From Marinobacter confluentis (GTDB lineage: Bacteria > Pseudomonadota > Gammaproteobacteria > Pseudomonadales > Oleiphilaceae), in NCBI RefSeq assembly GCF_004785685.1, contig NZ_SRPF01000001.1, forward strand, positions 868,001 through 932,000: a stretch of 64,000 bases of DNA, in the 5' to 3' direction. Shown piece after piece: positions 44,917 to 55,590 of this stretch (position 1 is its first letter; each line of letters opens with the position of its first letter). A program made the translations under genes and the position numbers. The notes beneath the pieces are model-generated. The model saw nothing but the letters and a program-made list of their open reading frames with translations. It searched no databases and was not told the origin of the DNA.

Positions 44917-45243
44917 ATGTCAGTTGACTTTAATGGAATCGGCTCAGGCCAGGTCAACAATCAGCGGCCATCAGCGGACAAGGCGTCCGGTTCTGAAGCC
45001 TCCAAACAGGCAGGCGCTGAGCAGGCCAGGTCCCAGGCGTCCAACGCCCGTGGTGAAAACGTCAATCTGAGCAGCCAGGCCAAAAACCTGAAACAGCTTG
45101 AGCAGAAACTTGGCGAATACCCGGAAATGGACGATGACCGGATCGAACAGATTCGCACTGCCCTGGCAGAAGGTTCGTACAAAATTGACGCTGAGAAGCT
45201 GGCCCAGAAAATGCTTGATATGGATAAAAGCATTTTTGGGTGA
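44917..45243 (+). CDS. flgM: Anti-sigma28 factor FlgM
   Basis: 108 residues. The disordered Ser/Ala/Gln-rich N-terminal half (residues 10-50) and the C-terminal helices (DRIEQIRTALAEGSYKIDAE, then LAQKMLDMDKSIFG) match FlgM. It binds FliA until the hook is complete and FlgM is exported. AGGT lies about eight bases upstream of the ATG. It has a FliA-type promoter, so FliA may control its own inhibitor. Confidence 0.93.
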   Translation: MSVDFNGIGSGQVNNQRPSADKASGSEASKQAGAEQARSQASNARGENVNLSSQAKNLKQLEQKLGEYPEMDDDRIEQIRTALAEGSYKIDAEKLAQKMLDMDKSIFG

Positions 45244-45250
45244 GTGAGCC

Positions 45251-45721
45251 ATGTCAAAACTTGATGAACTGAAAGATCTGCTGAATCAGGATATCCGTCA
45301 GCTGGCAACACTGGCGGAGCTACTCGAAAAAGAAAAAGCCCTTCTCTCCGGCTCGGACGTCAAATCTCTGGCGTCCGTAACCGACCAGAAAAACCAGCAT
45401 CTCGATCAGATCCGTGAGCGCGCCAAGACCAAAATCCGCGTGCTGGTTGCCATCGGCTTCCGGCCGGATCAGGGCGACCCTTCAAGGTTTCTGCGCAGTG
45501 CCGGACTGGAGGATGCCGTAGCTCTATGGGACCAGGCATCACAGCGACTGGCGCAGTGCCAGGCACTCAACCAGGTTAACGGCCGGGTGATGTCCCATCT
45601 CCAGAAGCGTCTGTCCCGGCTGACCGAAATATTTCGGGGCGCCACCGGACAGGACAAGCTCTACGGCGCCAAAGGTCAGGAAGAGGCGGTCTCGCACAGC
45701 AACGTGCTGGCGAGCGCCTGA
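45251..45721 (+). CDS. flgN: Flagellar export chaperone FlgN
   Basis: 156 residues, nearly all helical, with a coiled-coil start (LDELKDLLNQDIRQLATLAE, then LLEKEKALLSG). FlgN guards FlgK and FlgL, the hook-filament junction proteins, before export. It begins seven bases after flgM and is the second gene of that operon. Confidence 0.9.
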   Translation: MSKLDELKDLLNQDIRQLATLAELLEKEKALLSGSDVKSLASVTDQKNQHLDQIRERAKTKIRVLVAIGFRPDQGDPSRFLRSAGLEDAVALWDQASQRLAQCQALNQVNGRVMSHLQKRLSRLTEIFRGATGQDKLYGAKGQEEAVSHSNVLASA

Positions 45722-45735
45722 TTCCGGGACCGCTA

Positions 45736-46467
45736 TCAGCGGGTACGAACCGTCATGCCTGAGCCCGCATGGAAGCGGACATCAGTGATCGTGATGTCGC
45801 CCATGGAAGGGCCTGAACCTACCCTGATGTTTTTCATGCGAATCTGTTCAATGCGTTCAGGCAGTGCGAGCTCCATGGCACCGTCATTGGTGATGGTAAA
45901 CCGGGGCTCGTCCTGGCGGTAATGCACACCGGAGATGGTCAGGTCCGAGTCGAAAAAGCTCAGCGCAGGCAAAAAAACACCGGATGCAAGTTTCAGTGCC
46001 TCAATCGCATCCGGATCACTGGCACCGGCATTACCCTGTGCCCCGTCCGGCATCGACCTGACCTCTTCAAACTGTCCGAAAAGCCTGGCATCACCCTGCC
46101 CCGACACACCTGCCATGTCCTGTTCGGTCATGGGTATGAACCGGCCTTCGCCGATCATCTGACCAGTTTCGGTAACCAGATCGCCAGTGTTCTGCGCGCT
46201 AGCAGCAAAACTGACCATGGGCTGAAACGGGAGCGCGACCACCGTAAAAATAGCAGCGGCATTTCGGTACCGGGACTGATGTTTCAGAACCCGATCAAGC
46301 TCCCGTTGCGTTATCCAACCCGCCTGAACAAACACTTCACCCAGGCGTTCCCCGGTTTCACGCTGCACCCGCAGCCCCTGTTCAAGCTGGCTGTCAGAAA
46401 GATACCCCCGACTGATCAATAATCGACCGAGTCGAGACTTTTCCTCAAATCCCTGGCGGTTCTTCAC
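45736..46467 (-). CDS. MshEN-like/DUF6160-like exported protein
   Basis: 243 residues from a GTG at 46467 preceded by AAGGGGA ten bases upstream; an earlier in-frame ATG would add 49 residues in the promoter region. Residues 10-65 resemble the N-terminal domain of GspE/PilB ATPases (SRLGRLLISRGYLSDSQLEQ and QAGWITQRELDRVL). A hydrophobic segment follows at about 69-90. The remainder, with MTEQDMAGVSGQG and ALSFFDSDLTISGVHY, looks like the DUF6160 exported proteins of pseudomonads. No ATPase domain is present. Function is unknown. Confidence 0.6.
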   Translation of the reverse strand: MKNRQGFEEKSRLGRLLISRGYLSDSQLEQGLRVQRETGERLGEVFVQAGWITQRELDRVLKHQSRYRNAAAIFTVVALPFQPMVSFAASAQNTGDLVTETGQMIGEGRFIPMTEQDMAGVSGQGDARLFGQFEEVRSMPDGAQGNAGASDPDAIEALKLASGVFLPALSFFDSDLTISGVHYRQDEPRFTITNDGAMELALPERIEQIRMKNIRVGSGPSMGDITITDVRFHAGSGMTVRTR

Positions 46468-46637
46468 GGCTGTTCCCCTTATGACTGTTTTTTTATTCTT
46501 ACCGTACAACCGGGCCCGGCACAGACTTGATATTGTTGGTATCCTCAGACTATCCGAGGACAGGTTAAACTGCGGCTTGGCCTGACATGCAGTGTTACCT
46601 TTTTCGGTCAGCAACCAACCCTTTGGAGCAGTATAGA

Positions 46638-47225
46638 ATGAGAAAGAAGGTCAAACCGTTTAGTTATGTGATTCCGGTCGCGCTGTGTGTAACGATGCTG
46701 CTCAGTGCCGTAAAAACAGTCGCTGAAGAGCCTCTGCCCAAAGCAACCGTCGAGACCAGCCTGGGTTCATTCGAGGTAACCCTGCGGCCTGATCTGGCCC
46801 CTGAAACGGTTAACAATTTCAAACAGTACCTGGCCGATGATTTCTACAGCGGAACGGTCTTTCATCGTGTCATTCCCGGCTTCATGATTCAGGGCGGCGG
46901 ATTTGACCGTGAGCTTAATCAGAAGCCCACCAGAAGCCCGGTTGTGAACGAAGCCAAGCCAACCGCCAAGAATCTACGTGGCACCATCGCCATGGCCCGC
47001 ACGCAGAACCCGGATTCGGCAACCTCACAGTTTTTCATCAATCTGACCGACAACGAATTCCTTGACGCCGGCGTACGAGGCGCAGGCTACGCGGTCTTTG
47101 GCAAGGTCACGGATGGCATGGGCGTGATCGATGCCATTGCAGCCATACCAACCGGGCGCCAAAGGGGGATGGCCGACGTACCTGACGAACCGGTGATCAT
47201 CAAGAAAATCACTTTGCAACCATGA
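46638..47225 (+). CDS. Periplasmic peptidyl-prolyl cis-trans isomerase, cyclophilin type
   Basis: 195 residues from the ATG at 46638; a possible upstream start lacks a leader. A signal peptide of about 27 residues ends in TVAEE. The cyclophilin core shows FHRVIPGFMIQGGGFDREL, TIAMARTQNPDSATSQFFIN and the closing VFGKVTDGMGVIDAIA. The active-site Arg (in FHRV) and Gln (in MIQGGG) are present. PpiA-type enzymes help outer-membrane and periplasmic protein folding. Its stop overlaps the next start by four bases. Confidence 0.9.
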   Translation: MRKKVKPFSYVIPVALCVTMLLSAVKTVAEEPLPKATVETSLGSFEVTLRPDLAPETVNNFKQYLADDFYSGTVFHRVIPGFMIQGGGFDRELNQKPTRSPVVNEAKPTAKNLRGTIAMARTQNPDSATSQFFINLTDNEFLDAGVRGAGYAVFGKVTDGMGVIDAIAAIPTGRQRGMADVPDEPVIIKKITLQP

Positions 47226-48694
47226 TTCCGGAGGCTGGCCATGTCACCATGACTGAGGACAGCTTTGGCTCTGGTGTTCGTTTCCTTGAGGTCTGGCGCG
47301 ACTGGCAGAACAGCCGTCCCCGACCTGGCACCTGCCTGCATTTCGTGGCAGCGGCCTCCGGGCCACTGCATAGAGAAGAACTGCTGAAGGCCGTTGAAGG
47401 GCAGACCGAACTGGAGCCCCTGGCGCAGGAACTGTGTGATCACTACCCCGCCGTTGCAACAGGTACACACCGGCTGGTCCTGGACCGCGGCAGGGTCCGC
47501 CTGACCCTCTGTTTTGGCGACCTGACGGATGCCTGTGCCACTGATGACGTTGGCCAGAGGGCGCAGCCTCGTGTCGCCGTTATAGGTGCGGGCATCGCCG
47601 GCTGCCTGCTGGCCAATAATCTGGCAGGGCGAGGAATAGAGACGACCCTGATCGACGCGGCGGACACCGTTGCTGCCGGGGCATCTGGCAATCGCCAGGG
47701 GGCGCTCTATGTGAAACTCGGCGTGGATTACAACGATCAGACCGAACTGGCGCTGTCTGCCTTGCTGTTCAGCCAGCGTTTCTATCGCCAATTCAAGGGC
47801 CAGGGCTGGCACCCAACCGGCCTGGTCCAGCTTGTTTACAACGCATCCGAAGCGGACCGACAGGCACGTTTTCTGGCCAAGAACCAATATCCGCCAGCCG
47901 TGTTCCAACCCGTCACCGCCGAACAGGCCAGCCAGCTTGCAGGTATTCCAATACCTCACGGCGGGCTCTGGTTTCCGGAAAGTGGATGGCTTCAGCCCGA
48001 TATCCTGTGCAATGCGCTCACGGACCAGCCTCTGATCACCCAGCGCATGAACTTCCCGGTGGCACGCCTTGCAGCCGACGCGGCAGGCTGGCGCATTATA
48101 TCCACCAGTGGTGAAGCACTGTGCTTTGACCGGGTCATTATCTGCGCGGGTCCGAATACACCGGAGCTGATTCCCGTGGCCGGCGAATTCCGGATGAAAG
48201 CTATCCGGGGCCAGATCACGGAAGTGCCGGAAACGCTCATCAATCCGCCGTCACTGGTGGTCTGTGGCCCCGGCTATGTGAATCCTGCCCACCGGGGCAG
48301 CGCTCTGGTGGGGGCCACCTTCGACCTGCACAATTCGGATCCGGAGGTGGCTCAGGCCAGCGACCGTGAGAACCTGAAGATGCTGGCAGAGTTGCTGCCT
48401 TCAGCCCTGGACAAAACCGGTCTGGATGATCTTTCCTCGCAGGTGCGTGGCCGAGTTGCGTTCCGGTGTACCACCCACGATTACCAGCCCATCGCCGGGC
48501 CGATGAAAAGTCGTGACGGCGAAGTGATTGAGGGCGTCTACCTTTTTACCGGCCTTGGCAGTAAAGGCCTGACCTACTCGCCCCTGCTGGCTGAGTACCT
48601 GGCAGATCTGTTGACCGGACAACCCTGCTGCCTTCCCACCAACCTTGTTCGTCGACTGGAAACCGGGCGTTGCCACAAGCCTGTAAAAGATTAA
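47222..48694 (+). CDS. mnmC: MnmC-like protein: FAD oxidoreductase with truncated methyltransferase domain
   Basis: 490 residues against about 660 for full MnmC. The C-terminal FAD-dependent domain is complete: VAVIGAGIAGCLLANNLAGR at about 117, AGASGNRQGALY, and VYLFTGLGSKGLTYSPLLAE near the end. It removes carboxymethyl from cmnm5(s2)U34 in tRNA. Residues 15-100 keep only a middle slice of the methyltransferase domain: FGSGVRFLEVW (normally FGTGLNFL) to GRVRLTLCFGD. About 64 residues before that slice and some 70-80 after it, including the catalytic DAWFLDGF and GFGRKREM segments, are missing. The gene overlaps the cyclophilin stop by four bases. The methyltransferase step is probably lost here. 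Confidence 0.82.
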   Translation: MIPEAGHVTMTEDSFGSGVRFLEVWRDWQNSRPRPGTCLHFVAAASGPLHREELLKAVEGQTELEPLAQELCDHYPAVATGTHRLVLDRGRVRLTLCFGDLTDACATDDVGQRAQPRVAVIGAGIAGCLLANNLAGRGIETTLIDAADTVAAGASGNRQGALYVKLGVDYNDQTELALSALLFSQRFYRQFKGQGWHPTGLVQLVYNASEADRQARFLAKNQYPPAVFQPVTAEQASQLAGIPIPHGGLWFPESGWLQPDILCNALTDQPLITQRMNFPVARLAADAAGWRIISTSGEALCFDRVIICAGPNTPELIPVAGEFRMKAIRGQITEVPETLINPPSLVVCGPGYVNPAHRGSALVGATFDLHNSDPEVAQASDRENLKMLAELLPSALDKTGLDDLSSQVRGRVAFRCTTHDYQPIAGPMKSRDGEVIEGVYLFTGLGSKGLTYSPLLAEYLADLLTGQPCCLPTNLVRRLETGRCHKPVKD

Positions 48695-48774
48695 CGATAC
48701 CAGTCATGGGCTGAAGAAAACCCGGACCCTGCCGACAACCAGACAAGCGCGCCAGTTTATTGGAGAAACGATCA

Positions 48775-49407
48775 ATGTCCATTCATGTCAGTGAACCGGG
48801 AAGGCCCGTTGGCACACGATTGCCCGAGATTTTCCGGGGGCGGCGCGTGGGAAATGTAACTGAGCTGGAAGAAACCCAGGGCATCAATATCAGCCACAGT
48901 GACGCTACCGATGGTGAGTTCCAGCAGGCAGCCCACGCAGGGCGACACAGAGCCCTTGAAGAATATGGTGCAGCGGCTTCAGGCGAGTACCGGGAGCAAC
49001 GCCCTTACCTGCCCGTATCAAACATCTGCACGCCGGTTCTGGTGTCAGTTCCGGCAACCGTGTTAGTGGCCGAAGCCCTGGATGTGATGGACGAGCGCGG
49101 CGTCAGCCATCTGGTGGTGACCGCTGACGGTAACGTCGCCGGACTGGTAGAGTTGCGCTGGCTGCTGGCCTGGCTGCATGAAAACCAGGCAGATGCGTCT
49201 GAAACCAGTCTGGTAAACCTTGAGCTTCCAGCCTTTCTGACTGCTTCACCCGAAACCGACGCGCACCAACTGGCCCGTCTGATGCTTGCCCACCAGTTGA
49301 ACGCTGCCCTGATTATCGGCGCAGACGGTCAGGCAGCCGGCATAGTGACCAGCACAGATTACCTGCGCCTGTATGCCGATGTAGGGCGCCACGAAGGCAG
49401 TGTCTGA
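48775..49407 (+). CDS. CBS-domain-pair protein
   Basis: 210 residues from the ATG at 48775 with GGAG nine bases upstream. The N-terminal 80 residues are variable and hydrophilic. Two CBS motifs follow: VSNICTPVLVSVPATVLVAE with MDERGVSHLVVTADGNVAGL, and LELPAFLTASPETDAHQLAR with QLNAALIIGADGQAAGIVTS. CBS pairs bind adenosine ligands and regulate partners or stand-alone functions. No partner domain is fused, and the neighbouring genes give no clear clue. Confidence 0.75.
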   Translation: MSIHVSEPGRPVGTRLPEIFRGRRVGNVTELEETQGINISHSDATDGEFQQAAHAGRHRALEEYGAAASGEYREQRPYLPVSNICTPVLVSVPATVLVAEALDVMDERGVSHLVVTADGNVAGLVELRWLLAWLHENQADASETSLVNLELPAFLTASPETDAHQLARLMLAHQLNAALIIGADGQAAGIVTSTDYLRLYADVGRHEGSV

Positions 49408-52239
49408 TCAGGGCGAGGTATTAACCGGATCACCTTCAGCACTGAACAGATTCAGCGTCCAGACAGTTTCACTGCCGGTCTGACGCTTAACCAGCGCAGT
49501 GATTTCATCGTCACGGTAATTCACCAGGGCTTCGATAACACCCGTGCCGGGGTCATCAACCGCGATCTGCTGATCCCATTGAAAAGCCGGGTTATCAATT
49601 ACCGAGTCATCGTCATCACGTTCCGGCTGTCGGTCGCGGCGGAAGATGGCCGGGTCCGCAAGGGTATTTGACTGAACCGCGGCATTGTCGGTCAGCACAC
49701 CCGTGGTCGAACCGGCAGCAACCAGATCACCATCAAAAATCATGGCAGCCCTTAGCTCCTCCTCCGACTGATCTCCGTCGTCATTAATGAGGTAGGCTTC
49801 TGCCGCTGAACCGGCGGACGTGTAGCCAAGCAGGAACCCGGCGGCGCTGGCGGTGGCGTCTCTGCGCAGCACCTTGACACCCTGTTCTGTGGTTACCCGG
49901 TAATTGCCATTGCTATTTCCAACGAGCCAGACGTTGCCCACTGAAAAGAAGCCGTCTGCCAGGTTTTCATCCGCACCGGTTCCTGCCTGCTGAACATCAA
50001 TGTCGCCATCAGCGCGCAAAGCGCTATAGAAAAACGCGTCCCGGCCGCCGAACTGGGATTCGCCTTCAACCGATCCGGACGTATCGCCAATAACAATCGG
50101 TGCGCTATTCTGAATTCCGCCGCCGACGACCCGTTCGTCGTGGCTGACAGATTCTACTTTGCGGGTCCAGGCCACTTCCGGCACCAGCGCTGCGCCGTCC
50201 TGCTGTGTATCAATGCGCTGAATGAAGCTTCCAAAGCGGCCGTTCAATGTGTCACCGGCTTCCAAAATGCCAAGGGTGACCCCGGAAACCAGCACATTGC
50301 CGGAGTTTGGCGCGATCCCTACCCAGCGAGGCAGGTCATCCTGATCAGAGCCGCTGACCAGTTGCCAGTCCTGCGCGTAATCAGCGGGAGCCAGTGCCGT
50401 ATCGAAGAACCAGCGCTGGCTGATAATGTTAATGTTACCGGGGGTTGGGCTGCCGTCACTGTCTGTTTCTGCGCCAAACGCCACCGCAAACTCATAGCGC
50501 TGAACATCCTCACCACCGATTTCAATTTCCCGCTCGCCGGTTGCAATAACGGGCGGTGCGTCCCGGCTGATACCACCGGCAAAAAGGGTTTTTTCCGTCA
50601 CCAGGTTCCCTTTCTGGTCAAATACCCTGACCACTGGCTCATCACCGGTGGAAGTGTCATAACCCACAAGGAATAGCCGCCCGTTCTGGCCCATAGCCAT
50701 GTCTGTGGGCACAAAATCTGTTTGAGACCCTACCTGAGGTAAGCCATCTAATTCGTTGATATTAATTCTTAATTCGTTATCCGGCAAAGCCGCCGCATGA
50801 TTATTCCGGCCAGCCTGATAGTGGGTATCCAGCCCCAGCAGCACAAAGCGGTCATTGGCTTCATCATTGGTATAACTTCCGGCATCTGGCGTCTCCACGC
50901 GGAAGCTGACTTCATCGGTACCCACAGGGAAATCAATCAGATCAGCCTCTTCCCAGACGTCCGAACCGGGAGATGTCTCCAGTTTCAGAAAAAAGTCAGT
51001 GCCCTGAACCGCATCAGACCCTTCCTGTGCACTGATTTTTGCGTGATAGATTTCTTCCCGATCCCCCTCTATCCGCGCAACGTAGTCAGTGGCTGACCCC
51101 AGGTTTATGACGTCCCGCTTGCCTCCGCGCTCTGTCTGCAGACTGACAGTGGGCTCGTTATCCTCAATCCGCAGGGGCTCCCGGACACCCCCGTTGGAGG
51201 GGCCTAGGCCGGCAATACCGGAACGCACTTCGGTCAGTGCAAAGCGGAAAGCCTCAAGGCGCTCCGGTTCCAGGTCGTCAATGACTTCCAGGCGTACATA
51301 ACACTCGGTAATGCCGGGTTCGAGGGTCAGTACACCTTTGGTGTAGAGACCATCCGCATCCTGTTGATACTCCACATACTCGGGGCCCGGCAGCGCTGGA
51401 GCACTGCCACTGCCAAGAGCAACGATGTCGCGGCCAATAATGGCCTCGTCGGAATTTGCCAGGCCAGCATCACAGCGTTGATGAGTGGGACTGAAGCCTT
51501 TATCGCAACGATTAGGGTCGAAATTGGAGCGCAGTTCAAAAGCCACCTTGATACGAGTCACCGATGGCTGATCCAGATTCACCTGAACCAGCACCGGGCG
51601 CGTAACGGAGGTTTTTTCAGACGTCTCGGTGAAGGCGCCCTCATCGTCGTATAAATTGACGGAATAGGTATGTTCTCCAGGTTCGCCTACGTAGGGCCGC
51701 TCGCACTGGAAATCCGGTTTTTCTTCTTCCTCGTTTCCATCGCCCTCCCCGTCACCGTCGTTTTCATCCGCTTCGGGCGGCGCTTCGGAGTAGTCCTGGC
51801 TGACTACACTTAACTGGTTTTCCTGGACCTCGATGCTGAAAGGCTGAGCGCCCAGAGTATCCCTGTCATTCCCGACCAGATTGATTCGGGTGGTTCTGCC
51901 CAGGTCATCCCTGCCGCGCTGACCACCGGTAATGCCAGGAACCCCACGCATGATAATGCCCTGGCGGGCATCATTGTTGAGGCCTTCCAGTGCCAGCCAG
52001 GACGGCGCGTTGGTCAGCGAATAATCAAGAATATTGTCCTTGTCGGTGGCACCAAAATTATAGGCGTACTCAACGCCAAGATAGGCATCCTCCGGTGGCA
52101 CACCAATGATGACGGGATCCTCGGAATCCTGTTCGGTTTTACACCCAGACAGAAGAAACAGCAGCATCAGCAAAGTGGCAGCAGGCGTCATGGAGCTGGA
52201 AAGCCGGGAAAACGTGAGGGAACAGGAATCGGCGCGCAT
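49408..52239 (-). CDS. Very large putative surface lipoprotein with cadherin/Calx-beta-like regions
   Basis: 943 residues. A lipobox LLSGC with Cys33 follows a hydrophobic stretch; an ATG at residue 17 gives a shorter signal peptide and is possible. Residues 40-140 look like a cadherin-like repeat (GVPPEDAYLGVEYAYNFGAT). A Glu/Asp-rich low-complexity linker lies near 155-172. Residues 205-360 contain Calx-beta-like patterns (CYVRLEVIDDLEPERLEAFR). The C-terminal half is a run of beta-rich repeats with WVGIAPNSGNVLVSG and similar blades, as in propeller-type proteins. It is probably anchored on the outer membrane; function unknown. Confidence 0.65.
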   Translation of the reverse strand: MRADSCSLTFSRLSSSMTPAATLLMLLFLLSGCKTEQDSEDPVIIGVPPEDAYLGVEYAYNFGATDKDNILDYSLTNAPSWLALEGLNNDARQGIIMRGVPGITGGQRGRDDLGRTTRINLVGNDRDTLGAQPFSIEVQENQLSVVSQDYSEAPPEADENDGDGEGDGNEEEEKPDFQCERPYVGEPGEHTYSVNLYDDEGAFTETSEKTSVTRPVLVQVNLDQPSVTRIKVAFELRSNFDPNRCDKGFSPTHQRCDAGLANSDEAIIGRDIVALGSGSAPALPGPEYVEYQQDADGLYTKGVLTLEPGITECYVRLEVIDDLEPERLEAFRFALTEVRSGIAGLGPSNGGVREPLRIEDNEPTVSLQTERGGKRDVINLGSATDYVARIEGDREEIYHAKISAQEGSDAVQGTDFFLKLETSPGSDVWEEADLIDFPVGTDEVSFRVETPDAGSYTNDEANDRFVLLGLDTHYQAGRNNHAAALPDNELRININELDGLPQVGSQTDFVPTDMAMGQNGRLFLVGYDTSTGDEPVVRVFDQKGNLVTEKTLFAGGISRDAPPVIATGEREIEIGGEDVQRYEFAVAFGAETDSDGSPTPGNINIISQRWFFDTALAPADYAQDWQLVSGSDQDDLPRWVGIAPNSGNVLVSGVTLGILEAGDTLNGRFGSFIQRIDTQQDGAALVPEVAWTRKVESVSHDERVVGGGIQNSAPIVIGDTSGSVEGESQFGGRDAFFYSALRADGDIDVQQAGTGADENLADGFFSVGNVWLVGNSNGNYRVTTEQGVKVLRRDATASAAGFLLGYTSAGSAAEAYLINDDGDQSEEELRAAMIFDGDLVAAGSTTGVLTDNAAVQSNTLADPAIFRRDRQPERDDDDSVIDNPAFQWDQQIAVDDPGTGVIEALVNYRDDEITALVKRQTGSETVWTLNLFSAEGDPVNTSP

Positions 52240-52242
52240 ATA

Positions 52243-52301
52243 AAGTCCGTTTCAGAGCTTTGTTTTTATGGGTGCTTTACACACCGTTACAGAACGGACT
52301 T
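52243..52301. repeat. Inverted repeat with 41-base spacer upstream of the large lipoprotein gene
   Basis: AAGTCCGTT at 52243-52251 and its complement AACGGACTT at 52293-52301. The left arm is four bases upstream of the lipoprotein start, so the pair could form a hairpin in the leader or a paired operator. Confidence 0.55.
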
Positions 52302-52372
52302 ATGGTAATCAATTTGAACGAGGGGGGATCTGCGCGAGTTCTCAGATTCAAACCACGGGAGCACCTGCCCCG

Positions 52373-55470
<3,098 letters not shown>

Positions 55471-55590
55471 AATCCGACTGTCCTGTTTGCGATACCTATA
55501 ACGCGCTACTCTATGAAAACGCTCATTTGAATACAACGCTTGCTGGCCCTACATGGCCGTTTTGTCATGCGTCCCAGGGTCATTCATTGC

